Shown here: piece by piece, positions 8,765 through 17,852 of the stretch | Numbering within the stretch: position 1 is the first letter of the stretch | Layout: the number at the start of each line of letters is the position of its first letter | Assembly: GCF_037095735.1 (NCBI RefSeq) | Contig: NZ_JBAWKD010000005.1 | Coordinates: 124,001-188,000 of the forward strand | Direction of reading: 5' to 3' | DNA: 64,000 nucleotides | Source: Frigidibacter sp037095735 | GTDB lineage: Bacteria; Pseudomonadota; Alphaproteobacteria; Rhodobacterales; Rhodobacteraceae | Position numbers and translations under genes: made by a program | Notes under the pieces: model-generated | Seen by the model: only the letters and a program-made list of their open reading frames with translations | Databases searched by the model: none | Told to the model about the DNA's origin: nothing

Positions 8765-10276
8765 ATGACGCCCGCGCTGCGCCTGACCGGCGTCACCAAG
8801 CGCTTCGGCACGCTGGTGGCGAATGACGCGATCTCGCTGTCGGTCGCGGCCGGCGAGGTCGTGGCGCTGCTGGGCGAGAACGGCGCAGGCAAGACCACGC
8901 TGATGAACATCCTCTTCGGCCATTACACGGCCGACGGGGGCACGATCGAAGTGGGGGGGCAGGCGCTGCCCCCCGGCCAGCCCCGTGCCGCGCTGGCCGC
9001 GGGCGTGGGCATGGTGCATCAGCATTTCACCCTGGCCGAGAACCTGAGCGTGCTCGACAATCTGATGCTGGGCACACGCGGGCTTTGGCGGCTGCGCTCG
9101 GGCCGGGCGGCGGCGCGGGCGCGAATCGAGGCGCTGGCGCGCGACTTCGGGCTGGCGGTCGATCCCATGGCGCGGGTCGCCGACCTGTCGGTGGGCGAGC
9201 GGCAGCGGGTCGAGATCCTGAAGGCGCTCTACCGTGACGCACGGGTGCTGATCCTTGACGAGCCGACGGCGGTGCTGACCCCGCAAGAGGCCGAGGCGCT
9301 GTTTTCGACCCTGCGCAAGGCGGTTGCGAAGGGGCTGGCGGTGATCTTCATCTCGCACAAGCTGCACGAGGTGATGGCGATTGCGCACCGCGTCGTCGTG
9401 CTGCGGCATGGCCGGGCAGTGGGCGAGGTCGCGATCGGGGGCACCAGCCCGGCGCAGCTGGCCGCGATGATGGTCGGGGCCGAGGTCGCGGCCCCGGCGA
9501 TTGCGCCCGCGCGCGAGGGCGGGGTTGCGCTGCGGCTGGCGGGCGTTTCCACCGCCGGGTTCCGGCCGGATCTGCGCGGCGTCGATCTGGATCTGGTCGC
9601 CGGGCGGATCACCGGGCTTGCGGGGGTATCGGGCAACGGGCAGGGGGCGCTCGCGTCTCTGATCGGCGGGCTGACTTCGCCGGTCGCGGGGCGGATCGAG
9701 ATCGGCGGGGCGCCGGTGCAGGGCTGGTCGCCGCGCCGGGCGGTGGGGCAGGGGATCGCGCGGATCCCCGAGGATCGCCACCACACCGGCACCATCGGCG
9801 ACTTCTCCCTGACCGAGAACGCGGTGCTGGAGACATTGCGCGATCCCCGGTTCTCGCGCGCGGGCTGGATCGACTGGGCGGCGGCGCGAACTCATACGTC
9901 GAGGCTGATCGCCGCGTATGACATCCGCTGTCCGGGGCCGGACGCCCGCATTCGCCTGCTGTCGGGCGGCAACATGCAGAAGCTGATCCTCGGCCGGGTG
10001 CTGGAAGAGGCGCCGAAGGTCATTCTGGCGAACCAGCCGGTGCGCGGGCTCGACATCGGGGCAGTGACCTTCGTGCAGGAGCGGCTGCTGGAGGCGCGGG
10101 CGCGCGGCGCGGCGGTGCTGCTGATTTCCGAGGATCTGGAAGAGGTGACGGCGCTGTCGGACGTGATCCACGTGATGTCCGAAGGCCGCCTGTCGCCGGG
10201 CTTCGCGCGCGGCACCATCGGCACGGCGGATCTGGGGCTGTGGATGGCGGGGCAGGGGTTCGATCATGCGGCTTGA
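8765..10276 (+). CDS. BMP-type ABC importer ATPase, tandem nucleotide-binding domains
   Basis: The 503-aa protein has two ABC domains, as in sugar and nucleoside importers. Domain 1 has Walker A GENGAGKT (about 38-45), signature LSVGERQR and Walker B LILDEPTAVLTP. Domain 2 has degenerate ATP motifs (GVSGNGQGAL for Walker A, LSGGNMQKL, VILANQPVRGLD), the usual asymmetry of this family. It starts 1 bp after the substrate-binding gene and overlaps the first permease by 11 bp. Confidence 0.93.
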   Translation: MTPALRLTGVTKRFGTLVANDAISLSVAAGEVVALLGENGAGKTTLMNILFGHYTADGGTIEVGGQALPPGQPRAALAAGVGMVHQHFTLAENLSVLDNLMLGTRGLWRLRSGRAAARARIEALARDFGLAVDPMARVADLSVGERQRVEILKALYRDARVLILDEPTAVLTPQEAEALFSTLRKAVAKGLAVIFISHKLHEVMAIAHRVVVLRHGRAVGEVAIGGTSPAQLAAMMVGAEVAAPAIAPAREGGVALRLAGVSTAGFRPDLRGVDLDLVAGRITGLAGVSGNGQGALASLIGGLTSPVAGRIEIGGAPVQGWSPRRAVGQGIARIPEDRHHTGTIGDFSLTENAVLETLRDPRFSRAGWIDWAAARTHTSRLIAAYDIRCPGPDARIRLLSGGNMQKLILGRVLEEAPKVILANQPVRGLDIGAVTFVQERLLEARARGAAVLLISEDLEEVTALSDVIHVMSEGRLSPGFARGTIGTADLGLWMAGQGFDHAA

Positions 10277-11315
10277 ACCGATCGCCGCGCCGACACCCGC
10301 ACGCCGGATGCTGCCGCCGGTGCTGGCGCTGGTCGCGACCGCCGCGCTGGGGGCGCTTCTGGCGCTCGCGGCCGGGGCCGAGCCGCTGGCGGTGCTGGGG
10401 CTGATCGTGAAGGGCGCGGTCGGCTCGAAATTTGCCTTGCTCGAGACGCTGAACCGGGCGACGCCGCTGATCTTCACCGGGCTGGCCGTGGCCGTCGCCT
10501 TCCGGGCGCGGCTGTGGAACATCGGGGCCGAGGCGCAGCTTTACGCGGGCGCGCTGGTCACCGTGCTGCTGGGCACCGGGGCGCTGCCCTGGCCTTCGGC
10601 CGTGCTGATCCCGGTGATCGCGCTGGCGGCGATGGTCGCGGGGGCGCTGATGCTGCTGGGGCCGGCGGTGCTGAAGCTGCGCTTCGGCGTCGACGAGGTG
10701 GTGACGACGCTGCTTCTGAACTTCGTGATGCTGCTTGTCGTCTCGATGCTGCTGGAAGGTGCGCTGAAGGATCCGATGGGCATGGGCTGGCCGAAATCGG
10801 CGGCGCTGGCGAAAGAGGCGCGGCTGCCGCGGATCGTCACAGGGCTGCGGCTGCACTGGGGCTTCGCGCTGGCGATACTCGCCGCGGTCGCCGTCTGGAT
10901 CATCGACCGCAAGACCGTCGCCGGGTTCGAGATGCGGGCCGTCGGCGCGGGCGAGGCCGCGGCGCGCTTCGCGGGCATCGGCGTGCCCGGCGTGGTGATC
11001 CGCACCGCGGCGCTGTCGGGGGGGCTGGCGGCGCTGGCGGGCTTTTCCGAGGTTGCGGGGCTGAAGGGGAACCTGACGTTGGATCTGAGCCCGGGCTATG
11101 GCTACACCGGGATCGTGGTGGCGATGCTCGCCGCGCTCAATCCGCTGGGGGTGGTGCTGGCGGCCCTGTTCGTGGCGGCGATCTTCGTGGGCGCCGACAG
11201 CATGAGCCGCGCGGCCGAGGTGCCGACCTACATCGCCGACATGCTGCTGGCCTTCGCGCTGCTGGCGATGGTGCTGGCGCTGATGCTGACCCGCTACCGG
11301 GTGCGCCGGGCATGA
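10266..11315 (+). CDS. BMP-type ABC importer permease 1
   Basis: This 349-aa polytopic membrane protein belongs to the BPD_transp_2 (YufP/NupB-like) family. Family landmarks are TPLIFTGLAVAVAFRARLWNIGAEAQLYAGA in the first half and SPGYGYTGIVVAMLAALNPLGV in the second. It starts inside the end of the ATPase gene and overlaps permease 2 by 4 bp, so translation is coupled. Confidence 0.9.
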   Translation: MRLEPIAAPTPARRMLPPVLALVATAALGALLALAAGAEPLAVLGLIVKGAVGSKFALLETLNRATPLIFTGLAVAVAFRARLWNIGAEAQLYAGALVTVLLGTGALPWPSAVLIPVIALAAMVAGALMLLGPAVLKLRFGVDEVVTTLLLNFVMLLVVSMLLEGALKDPMGMGWPKSAALAKEARLPRIVTGLRLHWGFALAILAAVAVWIIDRKTVAGFEMRAVGAGEAAARFAGIGVPGVVIRTAALSGGLAALAGFSEVAGLKGNLTLDLSPGYGYTGIVVAMLAALNPLGVVLAALFVAAIFVGADSMSRAAEVPTYIADMLLAFALLAMVLALMLTRYRVRRA

Positions 11316-12259
11316 GCGATCTTTGGGGCATCCTGATCTCGGTCAGCCTGTGGGTGGCGATGGTGCGCATCGCCTCGCCCCTGATCTTCGCGACGCTGGG
11401 CGAACTGCTGTGCGAACGCGCGGGCGTGCTGAACCTCGGGATCGAGGGGATCATGGTCGCGGGCGCCTTTTCGGGCTGGTACGCGGCCTATGCGGGCTTC
11501 GGGCTCTGGCCGGCGGTCGCGGTGGCCTTCGCGACCGGCATGGCCTTCGGCGCGCTGCATTCGGTGCTGACCGTGCTCTTCGGGCTGTCGCAGCACGTGG
11601 TGGGGATCGGGATCACGCTTTTTGCCACCGCGTCGAGCTATTACGCCTATCGGCTGGCGCTGCCCGAGGTGACCTCGCCCCCGAAGATCGAGGCCTTCGC
11701 GACCTGGCCGGTGCCGGGCCTGTCGCAGATCCCCGTTCTAGGGCCCGCCTTCTTCGACCAGACGCCGCTGACCTATCTGGCCTATGGCGTGGCGATCGTG
11801 CTGTCGCTGGTGCTGGCGCGCACGCCGCTGGGCCTCGCGATCCGGGCGGTGGGCGAGAACCCGGCCTCGGTCGAGGCGCAGGGCCTGTCGGTCGCGGGGC
11901 TGAGGATGGGCGCGGTGATCGCGGGCTCGGGGCTGATGGCGGTGGGCGGCAGCTTCCTGACGCTGTCCGCCTTCAACTCGTTCTTCTTCGAGATGGTCAA
12001 CGGCCGCGGCTGGATCTGCATCGCGCTGGTCGTGTTCGGGGCGTGGAAGCCCGGCAAGGCAGTGGCGGGGGCGTTCCTGTTCGCGGCCTTCGATGCCGCG
12101 CAGATCCGGCTGCAGCAGACGGGGCTGGGGGCTGCGGTGCCCTATCAGGTGTTCCTGATGCTGCCCTACCTGCTGTCGATCCTGGCGCTGATCGTGATGT
12201 CGCGCCGCGCGGCGGTGCCGGCGGCGCTGATGGTGCCCTTCCGCAAGGGCGAAAGATAA
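11312..12259 (+). CDS. BMP-type ABC importer permease 2
   Basis: The 315-aa partner permease (YufQ/NupC-like) has the typical ASPLIFATLGELLCERAGVLNLGIEGIMVAGAF segment near the N-terminus and several further hydrophobic helices. It starts at the ATG overlapping the previous stop. Together with permease 1 it forms the membrane channel. Confidence 0.9.
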   Translation: MSDLWGILISVSLWVAMVRIASPLIFATLGELLCERAGVLNLGIEGIMVAGAFSGWYAAYAGFGLWPAVAVAFATGMAFGALHSVLTVLFGLSQHVVGIGITLFATASSYYAYRLALPEVTSPPKIEAFATWPVPGLSQIPVLGPAFFDQTPLTYLAYGVAIVLSLVLARTPLGLAIRAVGENPASVEAQGLSVAGLRMGAVIAGSGLMAVGGSFLTLSAFNSFFFEMVNGRGWICIALVVFGAWKPGKAVAGAFLFAAFDAAQIRLQQTGLGAAVPYQVFLMLPYLLSILALIVMSRRAAVPAALMVPFRKGER

Positions 12260-12270
12260 GGAGCCGCGAG

Positions 12271-13554
12271 ATGGCCGAGTTCGATCTGATCGTGAAGGGC
12301 GGGACGCTGCCCGACGGGCGCGTCACCGACATCGCCATCCGCGGCGACCGGATCGTCGCGGTCGAGACGCTGCCCGAGGGCGTCACCGCGGGCACGGTGA
12401 TCGAGGCCTCCGGCGATCTAATCAGCCCGCCCTTCGTCGATCCGCATTTCCACATGGACGCGACGCTGAGCTATGGCCTGCCGCGGGTGAATGCCTCGGG
12501 CACGTTGCTGGAAGGCATCGCGCTGTGGGGCGAGCTGAAGCAGATCGTCACGGTCGACGATATGGTCGCGCGCGGGCTCGACTATTGCGACTGGGCGGCC
12601 TCGATGGGGCTGCTGGCGATCCGCAGCCATGTCGACACCTGCGACGACCGACTTCTGGGCGTGCAGGCGATGCTCGAGCTGCGCGAGAAGGTGAAAGGCT
12701 ATATCGACCTGCAGCTGGTGGCCTTCCCGCAGGACGGCTTCTACCGCGACCCGACGGCGCGGGTGAACACGCTTCGCGCGCTGGACATGGGCGTAGAGGT
12801 GGTGGGGGGCATCCCGCATTTCGAGCGCACCATGGCCGACGGCGCGGCCTCGCTGGCCGAGCTTTGCCGGATCGCCGCAGAGCGGGGCCTGAGGGTCGAT
12901 ATCCATTGCGACGAGACCGACGACCCGATGAGCCGCCATATCGAGGCGCTTGCGGATGAAACCATCCGTCACGGGCTGCAGGGCAGGGTGGCGGGCAGCC
13001 ACCTGACCTCGATGCATTCGATGGACAATTACTATGTCTCGAAGCTGCTGCCGCTGATCGCCGAGGCCGGGATCTCGGCCATTCCGAACCCCCTGATCAA
13101 CATCATGCTGCAGGGCCGGCACGACAGCTTCCCGAAGCGCCGTGGCCTGACGCGGGTGCGCGAGATGCAGGCGGCGGGGATCCGCGTCGGCTGGGGGCAG
13201 GACTGCGTGCTGGACCCGTGGTATTCGCTGGGCACTGCAGACATGCTGGACGTGGCCTTCATGGGGCTGCATGTCGCGCAGATGTCGCATCCCGCGGAAA
13301 TGGCCCGCTGCTTCGAGATGGTGACCGAAACCAATGCCGCGATCCTCGGGCTGGAGGGGTACGGCATCGCGCCGGGCAACATGGCTTCGCTGGTGGTGCT
13401 GGACGCGAAGACCCCCGTCGATGTGCTGCGGCTGCGCCCGGCGCGGCTGGCGGTGGTGTCGAAGGGCCGGGTGATCGCACGCAGCCCGCGCGCCGATGCG
13501 GCGCTGTCGATCCCGGGGCGGCCGGCGTCAGTGCGCCGCCGCGCGCCCGGCTGA
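12271..13554 (+). CDS. Cytosine deaminase-like amidohydrolase with altered substrate-pocket residue
   Basis: At 427 aa it has the same length as E. coli CodA and aligns with it at a constant offset of two. Metal and catalytic residues are kept: H59 and H61 (HFH), H212, E215, H244 and D311, as is the pyrimidine-contacting Q154. The CodA motif GHDDVFDPW is GQDCVLDPW here, so the residue equivalent to CodA D314, a known specificity position, is C312 and the preceding His is Gln. Hydrolytic deamination of a pyrimidine-like or related ring is likely, but the substrate may not be cytosine. A GAG-containing ribosome site lies before the ATG, 11 bp after permease 2. The linked importer presumably brings in the substrate. 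Confidence 0.85.
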   Translation: MAEFDLIVKGGTLPDGRVTDIAIRGDRIVAVETLPEGVTAGTVIEASGDLISPPFVDPHFHMDATLSYGLPRVNASGTLLEGIALWGELKQIVTVDDMVARGLDYCDWAASMGLLAIRSHVDTCDDRLLGVQAMLELREKVKGYIDLQLVAFPQDGFYRDPTARVNTLRALDMGVEVVGGIPHFERTMADGAASLAELCRIAAERGLRVDIHCDETDDPMSRHIEALADETIRHGLQGRVAGSHLTSMHSMDNYYVSKLLPLIAEAGISAIPNPLINIMLQGRHDSFPKRRGLTRVREMQAAGIRVGWGQDCVLDPWYSLGTADMLDVAFMGLHVAQMSHPAEMARCFEMVTETNAAILGLEGYGIAPGNMASLVVLDAKTPVDVLRLRPARLAVVSKGRVIARSPRADAALSIPGRPASVRRRAPG

Positions 13555-13560
13555 CCTTCG

Positions 13561-14313
13561 TCAGAGCGACTTGATGTAGATCGCGTTCGACCGCTCGATA
13601 TGCTTGCCCATCTCGAGGCAGGCATTGTGCGCGTCGCCGGCAGCGATCTGGTCGACGATGCGCTGATGTTCCGCCAGCGTCACCTGCTCTTGGCCCGACC
13701 AGTGCAGCAGGCCTTCGTGATAGCGGAAGATCCAGCGCAGCATGGTCTGGCTGATCGCGGTGAACAGCGGGTTGCCCGAGATCACGGCGATGCGGCTGTG
13801 GAAGCGGATGTCGGCGGCGATGAAGGCGCGGGCGTCGTCCATCCGTTCGACCTGGTCGGCGAGGATCGCGCGCAGGTCGGCCACATCCTGCGGGGTGGCG
13901 TTGCGGGCCGCGGCCTGCACCATGCCGCATTCGAACATGTGGCGGGCGTCCTTCAGGTGGCCCAGCTGCTGCGGCTCGGAGAGCAGCAGGAGTTGGGCTA
14001 CCGCGTCGATCCGCTGCAGGACGCTGTCGGCGCTGAGCGCGTTGACCCGGCTGCGCTCGCCATGCGCGATGGTGATCAGGCCCATCGTCTGCAGCTGCTG
14101 CAGTGCCTCGCGCACTGCCGGGCGGCCGACGCCGAAACGGTCCATCAATTCCCGTTCCGAGGGCAGGGTCTGGCCCGGGGCCAATGCCCCGGTCTCGATC
14201 ATTTCCTGCAGCCGGTCCAGAACCTCGTCCGACAGCTTGCGCCGGACGATCTTCTGACGGGGCTGGCTCTCGCTCTCCGGAGGAATTGGAGGGGGCAGGG
14301 AACGGTAACGCAT
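13561..14313 (-). CDS. GntR/FCD-family regulator, NanR-like
   Basis: The 250-aa repressor has a winged-helix GntR domain (about 25-90, with LPSERELMDRFGVGRPAVREAL) and a C-terminal FCD domain with metal-binding His residues (ADIRFHSRIAVISGNP, HQRIV). The DNA-binding helix and the GERSRVNALSAD linker resemble NanR, the E. coli sialic acid regulator, more than FadR or PdhR. No nan genes are beside it. The neighbours are an aldehyde dehydrogenase upstream and a nucleobase-type importer convergent at 6 bp, so its effector is open. The start has a clear AGGAG. Confidence 0.82.
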   Translation of the reverse strand: MRYRSLPPPIPPESESQPRQKIVRRKLSDEVLDRLQEMIETGALAPGQTLPSERELMDRFGVGRPAVREALQQLQTMGLITIAHGERSRVNALSADSVLQRIDAVAQLLLLSEPQQLGHLKDARHMFECGMVQAAARNATPQDVADLRAILADQVERMDDARAFIAADIRFHSRIAVISGNPLFTAISQTMLRWIFRYHEGLLHWSGQEQVTLAEHQRIVDQIAAGDAHNACLEMGKHIERSNAIYIKSL

Positions 14314-14329
14314 GCGATCAATACTCCTA

Positions 14330-14343
14330 ATTCGTTAATGAAT
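14330..14343. promoter_or_regulatory. Short inverted repeat before the NanR-like gene
   Basis: ATTCGTTAATGAAT has 4-bp ATTC/GAAT arms around TTAA and lies just upstream of the ribosome site of the GntR gene. It could be an autoregulatory operator. It is short and could occur by chance. Confidence 0.25.
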
Positions 14344-14374
14344 AGGCATGCTTCGCCCGTCCTGCAACCGCAGG

Positions 14375-14393
14375 TGTGGAACGGACTTCCACA
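14375..14393. promoter_or_regulatory. Inverted repeat TGTGGAA-N5-TTCCACA upstream of the NanR-like gene
   Basis: TGTGGAAcggacTTCCACA has perfect 7-bp arms. It lies between the aldehyde dehydrogenase 3' end and the GntR gene. The TGGAA/TTCCA arms are of the kind bound by IclR regulators, and a related palindrome sits at the IclR gene at 18731, so cross-regulation is possible. Confidence 0.45.
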
Positions 14394-14430
14394 ATTTTGA
14401 CCATTCGATGCGATTATCGCTGCCGTGGCG

Positions 14431-15888
14431 TCATCCGTGCGCGGCAGCGACGGTTTTCAGGCGCGAAAAACCAAAGAGCGCCTCGAATCCCTTCTCGCGT
14501 CCGTGGCCCGAACGGCCGGTGCCGCCGAAGGGCAGCTCGATCCCGCCGCCGGCGCCGTAGTTGTTCAGGAACACCTGACCGACGTTCAGCTTGCGCGCCA
14601 TCCGCATCTGCCGCCCGCCGTCGCGGGTCCAGACCCCGGCGACAAGGCCGTAGTCGGTGCCGTTCGCGATCTTCAGCGCCTCGGCCTCGTCCTCGAAGGG
14701 GATCAGCACCTGCACCGGGCCGAAGATCTCTTCTTGCGCCAGCCGGTGATCGGGCGGCACCTCGGCAAAGAGCACCGCCGGGACGAAATGGCCCGCGGGC
14801 GCGGCATCGTCGCGGATCCGCCCTTCGGCCGCCACGGTCAGCTCGGCCCGGCCCAGCGCGATGTAGTCCGACACGATGCGCTTCTGCTTGGCGTTCACCA
14901 GCGGACCAAGGTCGTGGCCGCCCATCGCGGGACCGGATTCGAGCCGGCCGTAGATCTCGGCCATCCGGGCGCGGACCTGGTCGTAGACGCCGCGCTGCAC
15001 CAGCACCCGCGACGCGGCCGAGCAGGTCTGGCCCGCGTTCTGCATGCAGGCCCCGACCAGCACCGGCATCGCCGCATCGAGATCGGCGTCGTCGAAGACG
15101 ATGTGCGGGGACTTGCCGCCCAGTTCCAGCGTCACCGGCACGACGTTCGCCGCGGCCGCCGCCTGGATGTGCCGCCCGGTCGCGACCGAGCCGGTGAAGC
15201 TGAGGTGATGCACGCCCGGATGCGCGGCCAGCCGCGCGCCGGCCTCTGCGCCAAGGCCGGTCACCACGTTCAGCGCGCCGGCCGGCAGCCCGGCCTCTTC
15301 GGCGATCGCGGCGAAGGCCAGCGACGAGAGCGAGGCATCCTCGGCCGGTTTCAGCACGCAGGCATTGCCCATCGCCAGCGCCGCCCCGACAGACCGGCCG
15401 AGGATCTGCATCGGGTAGTTCCACGGGATGATGTGACCGGTCACGCCATGCGGCTCGCGCAGGGTGTAGACGGTGAAGCCGTCGCGATAGGGGATGGTCT
15501 GGCCATGCACCTTGTCGGCGGCGCCGCCGTAGAATTCGAGGTAGCGGGCCAGCGCCACGGAATCGTTGCGCGACTGGTGGATCGGCTTGCCGACGTCCAG
15601 CGCCTCGATGCGGGCAAGCTCTTCGGCGCGGCGCAGGACGATGCGGCCCATCTCGGTCAGGATGCGCCCGCGCTCGGTCGCGCTCATCCGGCCCCAGTCG
15701 CCCTCGAGCGCGGCCTCGGCCGCCTCGACCGCGGCATCGATGTCGGCGGCGGTGCCGCGGCCGATCTCGCCGATCGTCTCGGCGGTCGAGGGGTCCTCGA
15801 CGCTCAGGGTCCCGCCCGAGGCCGGGCGCCAGCCGCCACCGACGAACAGATTGCGCGGATCGAACCAGAGGTTCGTGTCGATCTTCAT
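14431..15888 (-). CDS. NAD(P)-dependent aldehyde dehydrogenase (betaine-aldehyde-dehydrogenase-like)
   Basis: The 485-aa enzyme oxidises an aldehyde to its acid. Catalytic residues are in place: N157 in IIPWNYP, E255 in LELGGK and C289 in NAGQTCSAASR, plus the FTGS NAD motif near 231. The start at 15888 is chosen for the strong GGGAGGTG ribosome site 7 nt upstream; the open frame extends further but without family sequence. It is divergent from the TRAP genes and precedes the NanR-like gene by 117 bp. The substrate cannot be read from sequence. A short-chain aldehyde made by the linked dehydrogenase is plausible. Confidence 0.9.
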   Translation of the reverse strand: MKIDTNLWFDPRNLFVGGGWRPASGGTLSVEDPSTAETIGEIGRGTAADIDAAVEAAEAALEGDWGRMSATERGRILTEMGRIVLRRAEELARIEALDVGKPIHQSRNDSVALARYLEFYGGAADKVHGQTIPYRDGFTVYTLREPHGVTGHIIPWNYPMQILGRSVGAALAMGNACVLKPAEDASLSSLAFAAIAEEAGLPAGALNVVTGLGAEAGARLAAHPGVHHLSFTGSVATGRHIQAAAAANVVPVTLELGGKSPHIVFDDADLDAAMPVLVGACMQNAGQTCSAASRVLVQRGVYDQVRARMAEIYGRLESGPAMGGHDLGPLVNAKQKRIVSDYIALGRAELTVAAEGRIRDDAAPAGHFVPAVLFAEVPPDHRLAQEEIFGPVQVLIPFEDEAEALKIANGTDYGLVAGVWTRDGGRQMRMARKLNVGQVFLNNYGAGGGIELPFGGTGRSGHGREKGFEALFGFSRLKTVAAAHG

Positions 15889-16082
15889 GATGCACCTCCC
15901 GTGTGGCCCCGCTCCGGGCCGCGCGCAGGATGATCCGGTCGGGCGGCAGATGCCAGTTCCGATCCGGGGCGCCGGCGCAAGCTGACGGGGCGTCACCCGC
16001 GGCGGATCGCGGGCGCGGGGGGCTGGCAGAGCCCGGCGCGCGCGGTCATAGTCCCCCGCGGAGGCGAAGGGAGGGAGGCAGC

Positions 16083-16574
16083 ATGCGCGACGCGATGCTT
16101 GGCGCGGGCGAGCGGTTGATCCGCCTGACCCACAATCTGGCGGCGCTGCTGATGGCGGTCGCGCTGGGGCTGGTGTTCCTGCAGGTGGTGACGCGCTTCC
16201 TGCTGGGCGACAGCTGGGCCTGGACCGAGGTCGTGGCCCGTGCCGTGGTGATCTGGATGGTGTTCCTTGTCGCCGGCGCCGGGTTCCGGCTGGCGGCGAT
16301 GATCCCGCTCGAGGTGCTGCGCGCGGCCCTGCCGAAGGCCGCCGACCGCTGGATCGGCTGGGCGGTGACGCTCTGCGTGCTGCTGTTCCTGGGCATCCTG
16401 GTGTTCTTCGGCACGAAGCTGTCGCTGAGTGTCTCGCGCCAGTCGGTGGCGATGCTGGATATCTCGCGGTCCTGGCTTTACGCGGCGATCCCGGTGGGCG
16501 CGGCGCTGGCGATCCCGGGGGTGCTGCTGGCGCAACTGCGCCCTGTCACGGCGCGGCTGGAGGACGGCGAATGA
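16083..16574 (+). CDS. TRAP transporter small membrane subunit (DctQ)
   Basis: The 163-aa protein has four hydrophobic helices and the DctQ pattern of VFLQVVTRFLLGDSWAWTEVVARAVVIWMVFLVAGAGF. A GGGAGG ribosome site precedes the ATG. It overlaps the large subunit by 4 bp. No periplasmic DctP-type binding protein is encoded next to it, which is unusual because TRAP systems normally carry P with Q and M. Confidence 0.87.
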   Translation: MRDAMLGAGERLIRLTHNLAALLMAVALGLVFLQVVTRFLLGDSWAWTEVVARAVVIWMVFLVAGAGFRLAAMIPLEVLRAALPKAADRWIGWAVTLCVLLFLGILVFFGTKLSLSVSRQSVAMLDISRSWLYAAIPVGAALAIPGVLLAQLRPVTARLEDGE

Positions 16575-17842
16575 ACGGCGTTCTCGTCACCGCCCTGATC
16601 GGCTTCTTCGCGCTGTCGGTGCCGGTCGCGGTGTCGATCGGGCTCGCCTCGGTCGTGGGGATCTGGATCACCGGACGCCCGGCGATGCTGGTGGTGCCGC
16701 AGAAGATCTTCACCAGCCTCGACAGTTTCCCGCTGCTGGCGGTGCCCTTCTTCATCCTCGCCGGGCAGCTGATGACCCACGGCGGTGTCTCGCGCCGGCT
16801 GGTCGACTTCGCCAAGTCGCTGGTGGGCGGCATGCAGGGGGGGCTTGCCTCGACCTGCGTCGTCACCTGCATGATCTTCGCCGCGATCTCGGGCTCGTCC
16901 GTCGCCACCACCTTCGCGATCGGGGCGATCCTGATCCCGGCGATGCGCGCGCATGGCTATCCGGTGCCGATGGCGGGCACGATCCAGGCGGCCTCGGCCG
17001 AGCTGGGAGTGATCATCCCGCCGTCAGTGCCGATGATCGTCTACGCGGTCTCGACCGACACCTCGGTGGGGCAGCTGTTCCTTGCGGGCATCGTGCCGGG
17101 GCTGCTGATCGCCGCGGGGCTGGTGGCGATGGTGCAGATCTGGTGCCGGGTGAAGGGTCTGGGCAAGCGCGACGGCGATGATCGGCTGGGCGTTCTGACC
17201 GCCACCGCGCGCGCCTTCTGGGCGCTGCTTCTGCCGGTCATCATCCTGGGTGGGATCTACGGCGGCATCTTCACGCCCACCGAGGCCGCCGCGGTCTCGG
17301 CCGTCTATGCGCTGGTGGTGGGGCTTTTCATCTACCGCGAGATCGGCTGGCGCGACCTGCCGGCGATCTTCCGGGCCGCGACCCTGTCGACGGGCGCGAT
17401 CATGCTGATCATCGGCGCGGCGGGGCTGTTCTCGTTCCTCGTCAGCCTGTCGGGCCTGCCGGCGGTGGTCGGCGGCTGGGCGCAGGGGCGGTTCGACAGC
17501 GCGGTCAGCTTCCTGATGTTCGTGAACCTGCTGCTGCTGGTGGTGGGGATGTTCGTCGAGACCTCGGCCGCGATCCTGGTGCTGGCGCCGATCCTGACCC
17601 CGATCGCGGTGGGCTTCGGCGTCGACCCGGTGCATTTCGGGGTGGTGATCGTGGTCAACCTCGCGCTGGGGATGATCACCCCGCCGCTTGGCGTGAACCT
17701 GTTCGCGGCGGCGCAGGTGGCGGGCATCCCGGTGCAGCGCATGTTCCGTTCGCTGCTGGTGCCGGTCTGCACGGTTCTGGCTTTGCTGCTGCTTATAACC
17801 TACGTGCCCGCGCTGTCGCTTGGACTGCGGGACGGTTTCTGA
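16571..17842 (+). CDS. TRAP transporter large membrane subunit (DctM)
   Basis: The 423-aa polytopic carrier has the SLDSFPLLAVPFFILAGQLM, GIIPPSVPMIVYAV-type and GMITPPLGVNLF motifs of DctM proteins. It drives Na+-coupled uptake of an organic acid together with DctQ. The downstream dehydrogenase starts 10 bp after its stop and is presumably in the same operon. Confidence 0.92.
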   Translation: MNGVLVTALIGFFALSVPVAVSIGLASVVGIWITGRPAMLVVPQKIFTSLDSFPLLAVPFFILAGQLMTHGGVSRRLVDFAKSLVGGMQGGLASTCVVTCMIFAAISGSSVATTFAIGAILIPAMRAHGYPVPMAGTIQAASAELGVIIPPSVPMIVYAVSTDTSVGQLFLAGIVPGLLIAAGLVAMVQIWCRVKGLGKRDGDDRLGVLTATARAFWALLLPVIILGGIYGGIFTPTEAAAVSAVYALVVGLFIYREIGWRDLPAIFRAATLSTGAIMLIIGAAGLFSFLVSLSGLPAVVGGWAQGRFDSAVSFLMFVNLLLLVVGMFVETSAAILVLAPILTPIAVGFGVDPVHFGVVIVVNLALGMITPPLGVNLFAAAQVAGIPVQRMFRSLLVPVCTVLALLLLITYVPALSLGLRDGF

Positions 17843-17852
17843 AGGAGACCCC

